Assembly (NCBI GenBank): GCA_026397475.1
Contig: JAPLUT010000002.1
Coordinates: 124,001-188,000, forward strand
Length of the DNA: 64,000 nt
From: a candidate division SR1 bacterium
GTDB taxonomy: Bacteria; Patescibacteriota; Gracilibacteria; Absconditabacterales; Absconditicoccaceae
Reading direction: 5' to 3'
Program-made: the position numbers and the translations under genes
Notes under the pieces: generated by a model
What the model was told of the DNA's origin: nothing
What the model saw: only the letters and a program-made list of their open reading frames with translations
The model's database searches: none
Shown: positions 10,371 to 21,691 of the stretch, piece after piece
Numbering within the stretch: position 1 is the stretch's first letter
How the letters are laid out: each line of letters starts with the position of its first letter

Positions 10371-10562
10371 CTAATAAGCTGATGGTGATGAAGTAGGAAC
10401 AGCATCTCATGAGACAACATCTCATGAGACAACATCTCCCGTTGATGGAGTAGCATTTTTACTTCCTCCAAGATAGAGAACAGAAATAAGTCCTGTAGAA
10501 AGAAGAAAAATAGCAAGAATAATGATGATAAAAACCTTTAATAATTTTTTTTGTGTTGTCAT
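10371..10562 (-). CDS. Small single-pass membrane protein
   Basis: A 63-residue protein with a Lys-rich N-terminus, one strong membrane helix (residues ~9-31, VFIIIILAIFLLSTG) and a short Thr/Ser/Pro tail. The tail carries a tandem repeat (GDVVSGDVVSGDAVP) whose Gly residues are partly TGA. The topology suggests N-in with an exposed flexible tail; no function can be assigned. It lies between aspS and the composite repeat, with a 30-base gap to the aspS stop codon. Confidence 0.65.
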
Positions 10563-10592
10563 ACTATCAAGTAAATAACAAATAAAAAGTGT

Positions 10593-12365
10593 TTATGCTT
10601 GTAAAAGTTTTTTTGTTTTAGCATTGAGCTCGATTCCAAGATCATCTAATTGATTCTGATCAACAAATCACGGAGCGCCCATCATCACATCTTGTGCTCT
10701 TCATGACTTAGGAAACGCATAGACTTCTCTGATATTTTCTTCATCTTTGAGAATCATAAGCAATCTATCAAAACCAATAGCAAATCATCCATGCGGTGGA
10801 GGACCAAATTGAAATGCCTCATACATCGCACCAAATTTTTGTTTGATTTCATCCTCTCCTCTGCCGACCATTTTAAATGCTTGAAGAAGTAATTCAGGAT
10901 CATGATTACGAATAGACCCAGAAAGTATTTCATAGCCATTACAAGAAAGATCATATTGTTCAGAATAAATCTCTAATTTGTTTGAATTATTTAGGGCTTC
11001 TGCTCATCATTTTACAATAGAAAATGGATTATGACAAAAATCTAATTTTCACTCATCAGTCATCTCAAAAAGTGGAAAATCTTCTATCCAACAAAACGCT
11101 AAATCGTCTTTATTCAAGTTAAGATATTTATCTCTAATATATATTCTCAATCTTCAAAGTGCAGTAGTAACAACATCATAAGCATCTGCCACGAACAAAA
11201 CACTATCACCGGTTGTAGCTCAAGTTTTAGTTTTAATAGTTTCCATTTCTTCAGGCGTAAAGAATTTAGCAATGGATCATTTTACTCACTCAGCGTCAAA
11301 ACAAAGGTAAGCGAGTCATTTTGCTCCATTCTTTTTAACTTCCTCAGTAAGCTCATCGGCCTCCTTTCTTGTCAGTATTTTATTTTCAAATTTCATCGCC
11401 TTGATAGTTCAGTTAGCAGCAACCGTATCTTTGAAAACAGAAAATCATGACTGAGCAAAATCTTGCGTCATATCAACAAGCGACATTCCAAATCTCAAAT
11501 CAGGCTTATCACTTCAATATTGATCTACCGCTTCTCTATGTTTGAGTCTTTTAAATGCAACAGTAATTTTTTTATGAGGAGACAATGTTGGAATTAATTG
11601 ATTGAGATATCATTCAACGATAGCATATACATCATCCTGATTTACAAAAGACATCTCACAATCGATTTGATAGAATTCACATGAATGCCTATCTGCTCTT
11701 GGATCTTCATCACGGAAACAAGGCGCTATCTGAAAATATTTATCAATACCTCCCACCATAAGCAATTGTTTATATTGTTGAGGAGCTTGAGGTAAGGCAT
11801 AAAATTGCCCTGGATTAATTCTTGAAGGTACAAGATAATCTCTTGCTCATTCAGGCGAAGAAACCGTAAAAATAGGCGTCTGCACATCTACAAATCACTT
11901 ATCGCTAAACCAATTTCTTGTAAAATTAAGCATCTTTGATCTAAACAAAACATTATCTAATATTTTTCTTCTTCTCAAATCTAAGTACCTATGCTTAAAT
12001 CTATTTTCTTCACTCGTATTAGGTTCATCAACGATAGAAAAAGGCAAAAGTTTAGCCTTCGTCAATACTTTAACTTCAAGAGTATTAATTTCTATAGCTC
12101 ACGTTGCCATATCTTTGTTGATCATGCTTTCAGGCCTTGCAACAACTTCTCAAACAATCTGAACAACATATTCAGATTTAACATCAGGAAATTCTATCTT
12201 GGACTTGGCAGGATCATGTGTTATTTGAGTAATTCCATATCTATCACGAAGATCGATAAAGCTCATTCATCAGAGATTTCTCACCTTATTAACTCGTCAA
12301 CAAAGGGTAACCGTTTTTCATGCTTCTTTAGCAGTAAGTTCTCAACAGGTATGTGTGCGATACAT
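10593..12365 (-). CDS. aspS: Aspartyl-tRNA synthetase
   Basis: A 590-residue class II synthetase that charges tRNA-Asp (and perhaps tRNA-Asn if the organism uses the indirect route). The N-terminal OB domain starts with MYRTHTCGELTAKEAGKTVT and has [13 protein letters not shown]. Motif 2 reads [16 protein letters not shown], and the C-terminus keeps DVMMGAPG before the end. The bacterial insertion domain is present, and the length is that of bacterial-type AspRS. More than ten TGA codons occur at family glycines, e.g. the pair in RNLGGMSF. The start ATG gives the standard N-terminus. Confidence 0.95.
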
Positions 12366-12385
12366 AAAAATTTAATAATTAATAA

Positions 12386-12661
12386 TTAAAAGCTTTTTGT
12401 ATTGTTTAGTATATGGTCAATTATTTCTTTTTGTTTACGTGTATAATGATGAGTACGATTATACTCCTCTTCATCATTGATATCAATAACTTTAGCCTCA
12501 GGAATTTCTTCACCTAAGAAAACAGGCCTCTCAGACGATGATTTATCCCCTGAATCATTAAGTGTCTCTAGAATAGGCCCTATATAATCTGACATCTTAA
12601 TAATTTTAGCTTCTCAAGAAGATATTTCTTCTCAATGATCTTTTTCTGGAAGATTGCTCAT
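12386..12661 (-). CDS. Hypothetical acidic protein, 91 aa
   Basis: A 91-residue very acidic soluble protein (EKDHGEEISSGE at the start, INDEEEYNRTHHY near the end). No membrane segment or Cys. Two TGA codons near the N-terminus are read as Gly; without them the frame would begin at an inner ATG at 12595. It sits between aspS and the 956-residue orphan gene, transcribed in the same direction, 65 bases downstream of that gene's stop codon. It may act with it. No family recognised. Confidence 0.6.
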
Positions 12662-12726
12662 AATAAGAAAAAATAAGAATATAAAGATATCCTATATGTA
12701 TAGAAATGATGTTTGTTATCAAGAAT

Positions 12727-15597
12727 TTATTCTATTTCTATAGACTTACCATCTTCTCACAGTTTTTTCATATTTTTCAATCAGTCTTTCCACTTTTCGA
12801 GGTATTCTTTAACGATTGAATCAAAGAGTGGTTTATCAAAATCCCATACTTTTTTTCAGTCAAAACTCACCGCATTAAAATCTTTCCAGATGATATCCAA
12901 AAGTTGCTCAAAAATATACTCAATAGCAAAAGATACTTGATCAGACGATACCGCTGGATCTCAAGAATTTTTGAGGATATGTTCATATATGATTCTATGG
13001 AGCCTTCCTTCTACTCTCCCATTTTCAAAAAGCCAATGCTGGATACGGAGGCCCAGAATTTTTGGTCTATCTTTTTCTATCTTAGAGAAAACATTGTTGA
13101 AGTAAGTTGCCATCTCTGGAGAACTATTTGCTAACAAGATATCCATATCACACAAAAAGAATGAAAAAGCATTAATAGCTGTAGAGCAATATTGTCCTTC
13201 ATATTTTTTATTTTTTTGCAATAAAAGAGTATATTTAATATCAAACGTATCACTACTATCATAAATGATACTATAACTAACAGGTATAGTGCTCTGAATA
13301 AAGTCTCTTATTTCAAAAATAATTTTAGTCTGTTGGATATAAGGCTTGATATAATGATCTCTCTTCATTTTCTTTCATTTGAAAAATTTCTTGCATGAAG
13401 CAAAATAGTTATCTATTTTACTCTGTGTAAATTTATAATAGACTGCGTTGATAGCATCCCAACTAATAATAATATCGCTCTTTTCTCCATAGTAAGTTTC
13501 ATAATCTCATTTCATTATTTTTATCATAGACATCTTACCTATACTAAACTTTTGTAAATCCAGAAGGTCTTTATGAATATAATCAATACCTGTCTTTATA
13601 ATTTTTCTTTGAAAAACATAGAATTTCTGATATTGATTTTTTTGTTTATCTTTTTGTTCTTCGCTAGGAGGAGTATCATCATAATGGATTGGTTCAAAGC
13701 CCGTAATATCTCTAAATCAATTAGCATCACGCTCATTTTTTAAGACTGACGACAGCATATCATCAAAAGAAAAAATAATTCAAAGTTTCAAAAGCTCATT
13801 TTCCCATCATCTCGTTATGGCATCATATCAGTCATTTAGATCCATGCCAGAAGAGCAAAACTCATGTGTCATAGACAGATTATCATCTATATATCTTTTT
13901 GCTAGTTGCTGGATGAACACATCTTCAATTTCTTTTTTTTCATCAGGAATGAGAGTAGAAAATGATGCAGCATCCAATCAATCGCATTTCTTTTTAATCA
14001 TCTCGAGAAGAAAATAATCAACATATTCCTGAGCATAAAGATTTTTTATTTCATCAACAGGAGGTAGTGTAGACAAGACATCAGGATTAAATTCTTCAAT
14101 AAGTTCTGATAAATCTTGAAAAGAACCAATGATATCACCCATTACATTATAGGGACTATCAGATCTTCTAGCATATTTATATGGGATATTTTCTTTATTT
14201 TTTACTTTTTCAAGAAGAAAAAGATATAGTTCTGAAAGTTTTTTTACAATCTTAGTTTTAAGAGCGTTCACATCCAAATGCTCACAGCCAAAATCTTTTT
14301 GATAACGTTCTATATTCAAAAGCAAAGAAGGAACATAAGGAATATACATTTCTGTTTGATATTTTTCTATAGACAATATTAGACCATCATAATACGATAA
14401 TTTAGACAAATCAACATCATCAAAAAAACTATCAAAATTTTCAATAATTTCTTTTTTCGCTTCATATTGCCAACGTTCTTGAATTTCTTTATCTATACCT
14501 AATATTTTTTTCATTTTAGACGAATGAAATCACCCATATCTCAATCTATATTTTTCATCACTTTTTAATATTTTTTTAGAGTAATCGGACCAACAAAAAT
14601 CTCCATCCTTATTTTTTGAAAATCAGGAGACTGCCTGATTTCTTTCTGTTTTAGTCATTTCATTCCAACGTTGTTCAGAGACAATATGTTTTATTTCTTG
14701 TTTGATAAACAATTGTTGATCATCTAAGAGGAAAGAGAAACTATCTTCTTGTTCGGGGGACAACCCATCAAGGTATTGACGCGATTTATATAAAATATCT
14801 TTTCGCACATCACGTTTATATGATTTTTCCACTTTTTCTAAAAAAGAATAGGTAGAAGAAGTTAAGTCTTCAGGAGTACAACAAGCAGTCCTCAAACCAA
14901 AATTAATACTATACATATTATGATTATCTACAAATTCCACTTCTTTAGGAACAGAACCTATCTTGTGATGCTTTCGAAAATGAGGCCTACCAAATCTAAA
15001 CCTAGAAACAAAAGTGATTCTTTTGTTCTCTTTTTTAAGAGCTTCATATCTAGCAAATAAACTAAGATCTCTCACTACTCATTTCACAAAAAGATTTTCA
15101 ACAATACCAATTTCATCATCATCCAAATAATGAAACCTTTTATTAAGTTGCTCATATTCACCTAACAATCTCTTTATCTCAGTAGCATAATAATCATCCT
15201 CACGTTCTATTTTTTGTACTCAAAATACTTGAGAAAATAACTGAAGCGCGGTATTACTTTTTTGTTCAATCAAACGAAGACGTTCAGGAACCTGATCCAC
15301 ATGAGAGATATTTTCATCTAAAAACACTTGAGCTATCCTATCACCATATGCTCAAATAGAAGAACCTATTGTTGGATCGACATATCAGAGAGCCTCAATT
15401 TTTTCACGTCTTTTACGTCTCATCTCTTGTTCCTCTTTTTCCTTTTTTTCAAACGCTTGGTGTTTTGTATTCCACTCTTCTCGTCTCTCTTTACTTACAA
15501 GGATACCTCTATCATCATCAGAAAAAGGCCAAGGAATCCGATATTCCTTATTTTCATCATCTGCTTGCTCCGGCTGAAGACTGTCCTTTTCTTCCAT
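12727..15597 (-). CDS. Large protein of unknown family, 956 aa
   Basis: A single uninterrupted frame when TGA is Gly. No signal peptide or clear TM segment is seen, so it is probably cytoplasmic. The N-terminus (residues ~1-75) is charged and coiled-coil-like (KERREEWNTKHQ, EKKEKEEQEMRRKRREK). The middle is helical and Lys/Glu/Tyr-rich. Short Cys pairs occur in RTACCTPED and NDGYD-like acidic turns are scattered. I can point to no catalytic motif. The large size, coiled-coil start and predominantly alpha-helical composition would fit a structural, scaffold or cell-surface-associated internal protein, but this is inference. It is preceded by an inverted-repeat element at 15629-15713. Confidence 0.75.
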
Positions 15598-15628
15598 TAT
15601 AGATAGCTAAATTTTAAACGTATATAAT

Positions 15629-15713
15629 GTCATTTCGAGTGTATTCGCCTAAGCGAATGAAACGAGAAATCTCCTTTTTTTATATAAGATTTCTCACTAT
15701 GTTCGAAATGACA
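15629..15713. repeat. Inverted-repeat element with TGTCATTTCGA ends
   Basis: Ends TGTCATTTCGA (15629-15639) and TCGAAATGACA (15703-15713) are perfect inverted repeats. Inside them GAGAAATC and GATTTCTC are also complementary, as are ATTCGC and GCGAAT. The whole element folds into one long hairpin. Elements with TGTCATTTCGAG ends are widespread as intergenic repeats in other bacterial groups. Confidence 0.7.
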
Positions 15714-15725
15714 AAAATAGAAAGA

Positions 15726-15764
15726 TACCACCATTATTCATTCTTCATTATTCATTTTTCATTA
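15726..15764. repeat. AT-rich dispersed repeat overlapping the end of the RND gene
   Basis: Begins ATACCACCATTATTCATT, as does the copy at 23348, and continues as ATTCATT units. On the minus strand the repeat encodes the last residues (KGIMKNE) and the TAA stop of the RND transporter. Confidence 0.6.
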
Positions 15765-18700
15765 TGTTTATAATGCTCCTTAGATACCAAGTTCATCAAA
15801 GAAGGAATGTAAAGTAAGGTAATAAAGAAGGATATGATAAGTCATCAGATAAATGCTATTGCCATGGATCAGAATAATTCGTCTTTAAAGGCAAGAATAA
15901 GCAATCCTATAATCGTTGTCACCTTAGTTAAAAAAATAGGAATAAATCTCTCTGCAATACTCTGCTGGAAACTGTCGATAACAGAAAATCACTGTTCTTG
16001 ATAGTAATATTTAAAATCTTCCAGATGAATCAAAGCTTGATTTACTCAGACTCCCATCACGCCAAAGATTCCTATCATCGCGGGAAATGTCATATCGTAT
16101 CAAGTCAAAGCAAGAATCACTATCGTTCATCAGAGAGAAAGAAAGACACTAGAAACGATGACTAGAGCATATTTAATATTGTTGAATTGAATAATCAATA
16201 CTAAAATCATCAAGAGCAATCCGATAAGCATTGCCGATCATAAGTCCTGCATACTTTGAGCTTGAGATGCGATATCTCATCAACTCGTATACGTCAATCC
16301 CTCAGGCAATGGATATTTTTCAATGACTTTATTTATCGCTGAAGTAATATCACTCAAAGCAGCGCTATTAGTTTTATCAGCTTGAACAGTGATGTTTCTC
16401 TTGCCATCAAGTCTCGTGATAGCATTTATTTCTGGTTGCAATTCTTTTTGTTTGATGATTTGATCGAGAGGAATTTTACCTATTTTAGTTTGCTCTATCG
16501 ACATATCCGTAGATAAAAATGCATTTACTGACAAAGCATCACTCCCAAAATCAGAGAATTCTTTAATCTGAATTCCGTTGGATTCATAGGCAGCATTTTT
16601 GAGCGCAAGTAAACTGGTAACCGACGACATGCTTGTAATGCCAAGCGATTTAGCTTTGTTTTCATCAAGAATATACACTATTTTTCCATTGGTATATTCG
16701 ATAGAAATTCACACATTATATACACCAGGAATAGTTTTAATATCAGGAAGAATTTTCTGAATATAAGTATTTATCTTTTTATAATCATCACCGAGAATAC
16801 TAAAAGTAATCGGCTTTCCCGAGCCTCATCAGGCCTGTACCGTAAAGATAGAAGCATCTTGTAAGAACGCATACTTTTGTTTCAGTGCAGGCAAAAGTTC
16901 TTTTTGCATCTGTTCAACTATCTGAAAAGATTTTTTATTTCTTAATGTTGTATCGACTAATCTTATCGTAAATGAGCTCATATTATTTCCTGCTCCTCAT
17001 GCTCACTGGAGAGAATATCATTGTCCCAAATCAATAGAGATATCTTTGACCATCCCAGACATTACCGTTTGAAAATATTTCAACGTAGCATGTGCAACTT
17101 TAGAAGTATACGCTTGATTGTCTTCCAAACTAATTCACGGAGAATATTTGAGATTCATCCAAACATTATTGGAATCCATATTTCCCATAAATGAAAATTT
17201 CACCACTCACAAAGGCATAAGGGACAATGCTCAAACAAAGAATACAAGAAACATAAAAACAATTCATCTGGATCACCATCTCGATTGATTCCTACGATGA
17301 TATCGGTTGGCGAATTTAACTCCGCTTCTCTCGAGAAAAGACAATGAAGGAGGAGAAACATATATCTGTCATGACTTATAAAAAAACAAAGCAAGAACAG
17401 GGAGAATAAACATAGTCACTACCAAAGAAATAGCTAGATTTGAGATGATAGTGATCGGCATCGCCTTGAGATATTCCCCCATAACCCCCGTCAATCAAAA
17501 ATAGAGCGGGATGAAAATAACAATCGTCGTCAATGTTCAGAAGAAAATAGCTTTTCCATAATTTTTAAGCGAGTCACCTATCGCATCCCAGATATTTCCG
17601 GCATACTTTTGTAACCCGACCACTATTCACTGTGTAATCACAATAAGATTATCAATCATTATTCCCAATACGAGAATCAAAGCAAACGAAACAATATTAT
17701 TGAAACTTCCTATAGATTTGAGATAAATAAAATTAGCTAAATAGACGATAAGAAATGAAAGCATAATAAGCCATGAAGATCTCCATCAAAGAAAAAGAAG
17801 AATAATACAAAACACAAGCAATGCTGTCTCTCGAAAGTTTTCCATAAACAATCCATAGGTCCTTTGGATGCTTTCTTTTTGCGACAAAGTCTCAGTATAG
17901 GTTAAATCAGGAGTAGTTTTTGCATAATCAGTAATGGTAGTTTTTAAGGCATCAACAAAGGTATCAAGACTATATCCAGGAGATTTTTTTATCTGAAAAG
18001 AGAGTGCATTTTGCGTGTCTGAAGTATTCACATTGGTGATGACGAATGATTTTTTGTCCTGTTGTTTATATCCTATATATACTGTAGCAACATCTCTAAG
18101 TTTAATAGTTTTACCAGCGATATTGAGAAGGTCATAGTTTTTCAATTGTTCAATCAATCAGGTCAAATTAGTCTCATAGTTTGTTATTTCAAATGAATAT
18201 AGCTTACCAGCCACATCTTTTTTGTCCACAGGAAATTTTACAAAAGCTCACTTCAACTGACCCACTATCATGGTAAAATCTAAATCCAAAATAGCTAATT
18301 TCTGTGCATCAAAAGTAAGTTTTACTTCCTGGACAGGTTTACCAATAATGTTGATATCAGAAACTCATGCCACAGACTTTATCTGATCTTCCAAAGACTT
18401 TAATTTGGTATACATCACTTGCGTAGGAAAATTTCCAGCAACAGAAAATGAATATACAGGAGTATCACTAACAGATATTTTTTTTACAGAAGGATAATTT
18501 ACATCAGACGGCAATGTTGGATAGACTTGATCTATAGCGGCCTTCAAATCATTTGTCGCATCAACATCACTTTTGGCAGTAGTAAATTGAACTAAAATAG
18601 TTCCAAAATTATAATAACATGATGAAGTAATTTTATCAATATTTGTGATTGATTTAATTTTCTGTTCCAATGGGATGATGACCTGTTCTTCTAAAGAAGA

Positions 18701-18862
18701 AGGATCAGCACCTAAGTAGCTAACACTCACATAATAATAGGGAATATTGACAGAAGGCTGTGCCTCTTTCGGTATAGTAAAAACACTGAATGCTCAGTAG
18801 ATTCAGATAAAGACAGTGAATACCAATATTGCTACTTTATTTGTTTTCAGGAATTTTATCAT
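15734..18862 (-). CDS. RND-family efflux transporter (AcrB/HAE-like)
   Basis: A 1042-residue pump of the resistance-nodulation-division family, the right length for a full transporter. It has an N-terminal TM helix, a large external loop with GADPSSLEEQVIIPLEQKI, and six TM helices. A second large loop and six C-terminal TM helices follow. The proton-relay region reads LGIMIDNLIVITQG, with Asp-Asn where AcrB has Asp-Asp; this variant is common in Gram-positive and Bacteroidetes-type RND proteins. The adaptor lipoprotein gene lies directly upstream (29-base gap), forming an operon. No TolC-like outer-membrane channel is in the window. The last residues are encoded by a dispersed repeat. Confidence 0.9.
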
Positions 18863-18891
18863 ATTTTTACAATGTTTTAAAATTCTAAATT

Positions 18892-20049
18892 TTATTGCAC
18901 TATCACATCTCAAATATGCAATCCACTAAGGACTTCAACCGAACTATCATTTATGTTTCACAAAGTCACATATACATTTTGAATAGCAGATCCTACTTTA
19001 CGTCTTACAAGATTTCATTCAAGCCTTGGACTGATATATTGCAAAGGAATCCACACCTGACTTTTATCAATAGCTAGGGGCGCCATAACCAAAACCTTTT
19101 GTCATTCCTTGAAAAATGACTTTATCACGGGGACTTCGTAGATATAATTTTGCGTAACAGAATCTTTATAGGGATATTGATACGTAAGTATCAAAACTCC
19201 AAGTTTTTTTCATTGTTCATCGCTCACATGCACTTTAGTTCACAAAGGAAATTGCTGATAAGAAAATATTTGCAAACTAAGGTTTCATAAAGTTGAAGGC
19301 GTAATCTGACAAATCAAAACACCAGCAGTAACCTTATTTTCTTCACCGATACCTCTTGATTTAACAATACCATCTACTCCTGCATATAAGAGCTCACCTT
19401 CAAGTCCACGAGAAAGTGTAGTCATACTTTGTTCAAGAGTAAGGATTTGATTTGTTACCCCCGCAAGCTGACTTTCTTTACTAGTATCAGCAGCATCCAT
19501 CTGACGTTGTAAAGTTTCTTGAGCAAGCAAAAGATTGCTCATTTGTGTTTTTAATTGTGATGCTGCAGTCCCGGTACTTGAACGTAAAGAAATTTTTATA
19601 TCATCAAGCAAGCGGATATTGTTATCATACTGAGCTTCAAGAATACCCTTTTGTGAAGACAAAGTTTCTTCAGTCAATGAATAAACAGATGCAAGATTAT
19701 CATGCTGTTGTTGTAAAACATCCAATTGCGTTTGTATATTTTGATAAGAAGTATCATCAGCATTAGGTATTATTTTTGCGATAACAGTGTCTTTGTATAC
19801 ACGCTTACCAGGTTGACAATCGACATAATCTAAGCTACCAGCCCTACTAACTGAGACATTCTTAACGCTGTCAGAAATAACAATTCCATACAAAGCTTTT
19901 TGAGAAACAGGAGAACCACCAACAACATATGAGGTCGTAAATCACTGAACACTTCCCGTAGAAATAATACTATCATCTACAACTTTTCCACATCATGTAA
20001 CCACAAAGATGGTAAGAGAGAGTAAAGATATAATGAATAACTTTTTCAT
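18892..20049 (-). CDS. RND adaptor (HlyD/AcrA-like periplasmic-type lipoprotein)
   Basis: A 385-residue membrane-fusion-type subunit that pairs with the RND pump downstream. It starts with a lipoprotein signal peptide, MKKLFIISLLSL... with lipobox VVTGC at residues ~17-21 (the lipobox Gly is TGA). A barrel-sandwich half (DCQPGKRVYKDTVIAKI) follows, then a long coiled-coil hairpin (residues ~95-200, LDVLQQQHDNL and SNLLLAQETLQRQMD). The second sandwich half is GELLYAGVDGIVKSRGIGEENKVTAG, followed by a beta-barrel region. The long hairpin is the part that, in diderms, touches TolC. Confidence 0.88.
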
Positions 20050-20209
20050 AAGAATAGAACAAAAAAATATAAATAGAAAACATCAAAAAAGATTAAAATA
20101 TAGAATAGCAATTTAAGCAACAAAGTCAATAGAATAAGACAATATTACAAACATAAGCAAACAAAAAAAGGCAGCATATATACCGCCCCCTAATCCGGTT
20201 TTCCATTTA

Positions 20210-20602
20210 TTAGATTTTCATTAATGCAACTCGAATAGTAAAGAGAGAAATGGCCAACACCAACAATCAAGTAAGAAATGATCCCATAGATGAAGAGTAA
20301 AACCATCTATACTTACCATAAGCATAATTTGGGAATCGCAACAACACCAATCATTTTATCAAAGAGCTATATCCAAAAATAGAAAAGAACATCGCCCATC
20401 CATTGTTAAATGATTGATAGACGGTCAAGAAAAGAAATCAAAGAAGCATAGTAAAAAATGCTCGTACTCTAACAATATCAGAATTTTTTAATGTTTTCTC
20501 CATAATAGCTCTAAATGTCTTAGGCGCAAAAAGCATAGGCAAGCCGATAGCCAACATAAAGAATGCCGTCCAGAGAAGCAATAACTTAGGAAAAGCAACC
20601 AT
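20210..20602 (-). CDS. Small integral membrane protein with about four TM helices
   Basis: A 130-residue hydrophobic protein. TM segments are seen at about residues 7-27, 47-65, 68-85 and 105-125, with an Arg/Lys-rich loop in between (FRAIMEKTLKNSDIVRVRAF). Two or more Gly residues are TGA. No catalytic motif or known domain is visible. It lies between the HIT gene and the RND adaptor with short gaps (23 bases to the HIT stop codon), all on the same strand. Confidence 0.7.
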
Positions 20603-20625
20603 GAAAATATAATTAAAAAATAAAA

Positions 20626-21069
20626 CTACGCTTTAAAAGAATCAGCAAGTTTTTGTAACTCATTTATATCAGCCTTGGGCCCTATCTCTGTAGTAATATA
20701 TCAAGGGTAATCATCAAAAGAAAGCTCCCTTCATCATATATATTCTTTTCGGTCTTTAGTCAATCCATGCATAGGATAGAGCTTAAAATGAGCATGATTG
20801 ACTCATAATCCCTCCATTACCATTCCGACTCTTTGTACTCATAATCATTGCTTAAGGAGAGAAATAACTTTTTTTACTGCCAAAGTATATTTAGCATAAT
20901 AATCATCTTGTAAAACAAAAATATCAGAGTCATGATGCTCCTTTGAAATGACCAAAGTTTGTCCCTTACAATTAGGAAAAATATCAAATATCGCAAAAAA
21001 ATTATCATCTTCCCAAATCTTAACACTCGGTATTTCTCCAGCAACTATTTTACAAAAGACACAGTCCAT
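20626..21069 (-). CDS. HIT-family nucleotide-binding protein
   Basis: A 147-residue HIT-fold protein (nucleoside phosphoramidate or dinucleotide hydrolase family). The N-terminus MDCVFCKIVAGEIPS with the CxxC pair, then FAIFDIFPNCKGQTLVISKEH, is classical. The active-site line reads NHAHFKLYPMHG: the first two His of HxHxH are kept (including the position of the nucleophile), and the third is Lys. Some HIT subgroups share this change, so activity may be retained. The start gives the canonical N-terminus. A promoter-like pair (TTGATT, 16 bases, TAGTAT) lies just upstream on the minus strand. Confidence 0.88.
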
Positions 21070-21127
21070 AAGACAGGATAGGAGGTAAATACTAAAATAC
21101 TAGCATTATTAAACAATAAATCAAGCA

Positions 21128-21153
21128 AATAAAAAAATCGCAGAAAGCGATTT
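21128..21153 (-). terminator. Terminator of the candidate RNA gene
   Basis: On the minus strand AAATCGC / GCGATTT (7 bp, 5-base loop) followed by a run of T. It ends a unit that contains no reading frame. Confidence 0.75.
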
Positions 21154-21499
21154 AATTAGGATAAGGAAGAAGGGAACTAGCATACAAAATGTCGCAAAAA
21201 TCGGGTTATCACTATTATACTAGCGAAGCAGAGATTTTAGTATTCGCGAAAGCGAATGGCAACCAACGTGATACAAGCAAGATATACACAAAGGCATAAA
21301 CCAGTTTTTGACAAGACTATAAAGAGCTAATGAATGCTATAAGGAGTACGTAAAAGCTTGATGCTACAATAAATAAATACTTTTTATTTTTGTTTTTGGT
21401 AGCACTTTTAAGTACAGAACGTATAGGGTAAGACACTAGAATACAGTAAGTAGACCGGTAGCGTATCACATTATAGTCATATGTAAGACCTTCTTCCTC
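21154..21499 (-). ncRNA. Candidate structured RNA of about 350 nt, family not recognised
   Basis: No code-25 reading frame of length is present, yet the segment has a promoter, a terminator and strong internal pairing. A perfect 10-bp terminal helix joins 21489-21498 to 21164-21173. A 7-bp long-range helix joins 21463-21469 to 21268-21274. Local hairpins lie at 21242-21257 (6 bp, four-base loop) and around a GTGCTAC/GTAGCAT pair that encloses an AT-rich loop. The closed-end architecture resembles RNase P RNA or a large riboregulator, but I do not find the conserved P4 sequences. It lacks the T-arm of a tmRNA. Strand is set by promoter and terminator; the 21242 hairpin would have a GAAA loop on the + strand, so strand is not certain. 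Confidence 0.5.
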
Positions 21500-21505
21500 A
21501 AGTAA

Positions 21506-21534
21506 AGTATACTCACAATTTCAAATAAAGCAAA
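21506..21534 (-). promoter_or_regulatory. Sigma70-type promoter of the candidate RNA
   Basis: Minus-strand TTTGCT (21529-21534), a 17-base spacer, TATACT (21506-21511). The predicted start is about 21499, at the foot of the terminal helix. Confidence 0.6.
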
Positions 21535-21574
21535 TTTTGAGGGACTTTTTTGAAGGAAATCTCTTTTTAATCAA

Positions 21575-21592
21575 AAATTTGTAAACAAATTT
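21575..21592. repeat. Perfect palindrome upstream of glyS
   Basis: AAATTTGT-AA-ACAAATTT, flanked on both sides by a direct repeat of the type GACTTTTTTGA (about 21543 and 21599). It could be an operator or a leader hairpin of glyS; no T-box sequences are visible. Confidence 0.35.
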
Positions 21593-21691
21593 CAGAAGAC
21601 TTTTTTGAGGCCTATTTCCAATTGCAAATTCCCCTCTTTTTTTTATATATTTCTTGATATTTTTTGATTTTTAGTATATTATACAGTTATT

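Noticed and set aside
11991-12389. A 132-codon + strand frame.
   Set aside because: Antisense to the aspS N-terminal domain; no motifs of its own.
21154-21499. tmRNA (ssrA), because smpB is nearby and the + strand has a GTCGCA-like sequence resembling the resume codon region and a TAAAGA..CTAATGAATGC stretch.
   Set aside because: There is no T-arm, no acceptor pairing and no CCA end on either strand, and the would-be tag (ending LLY) is not tag-like.
21154-21499. RNase P RNA on the + strand, because of GTACAGAACG near 21410.
   Set aside because: The matching upstream P4 strand (GAGGAAAGTC) is absent, and the distance from ACAGAA to the closing helix is too long. Left as unidentified RNA.
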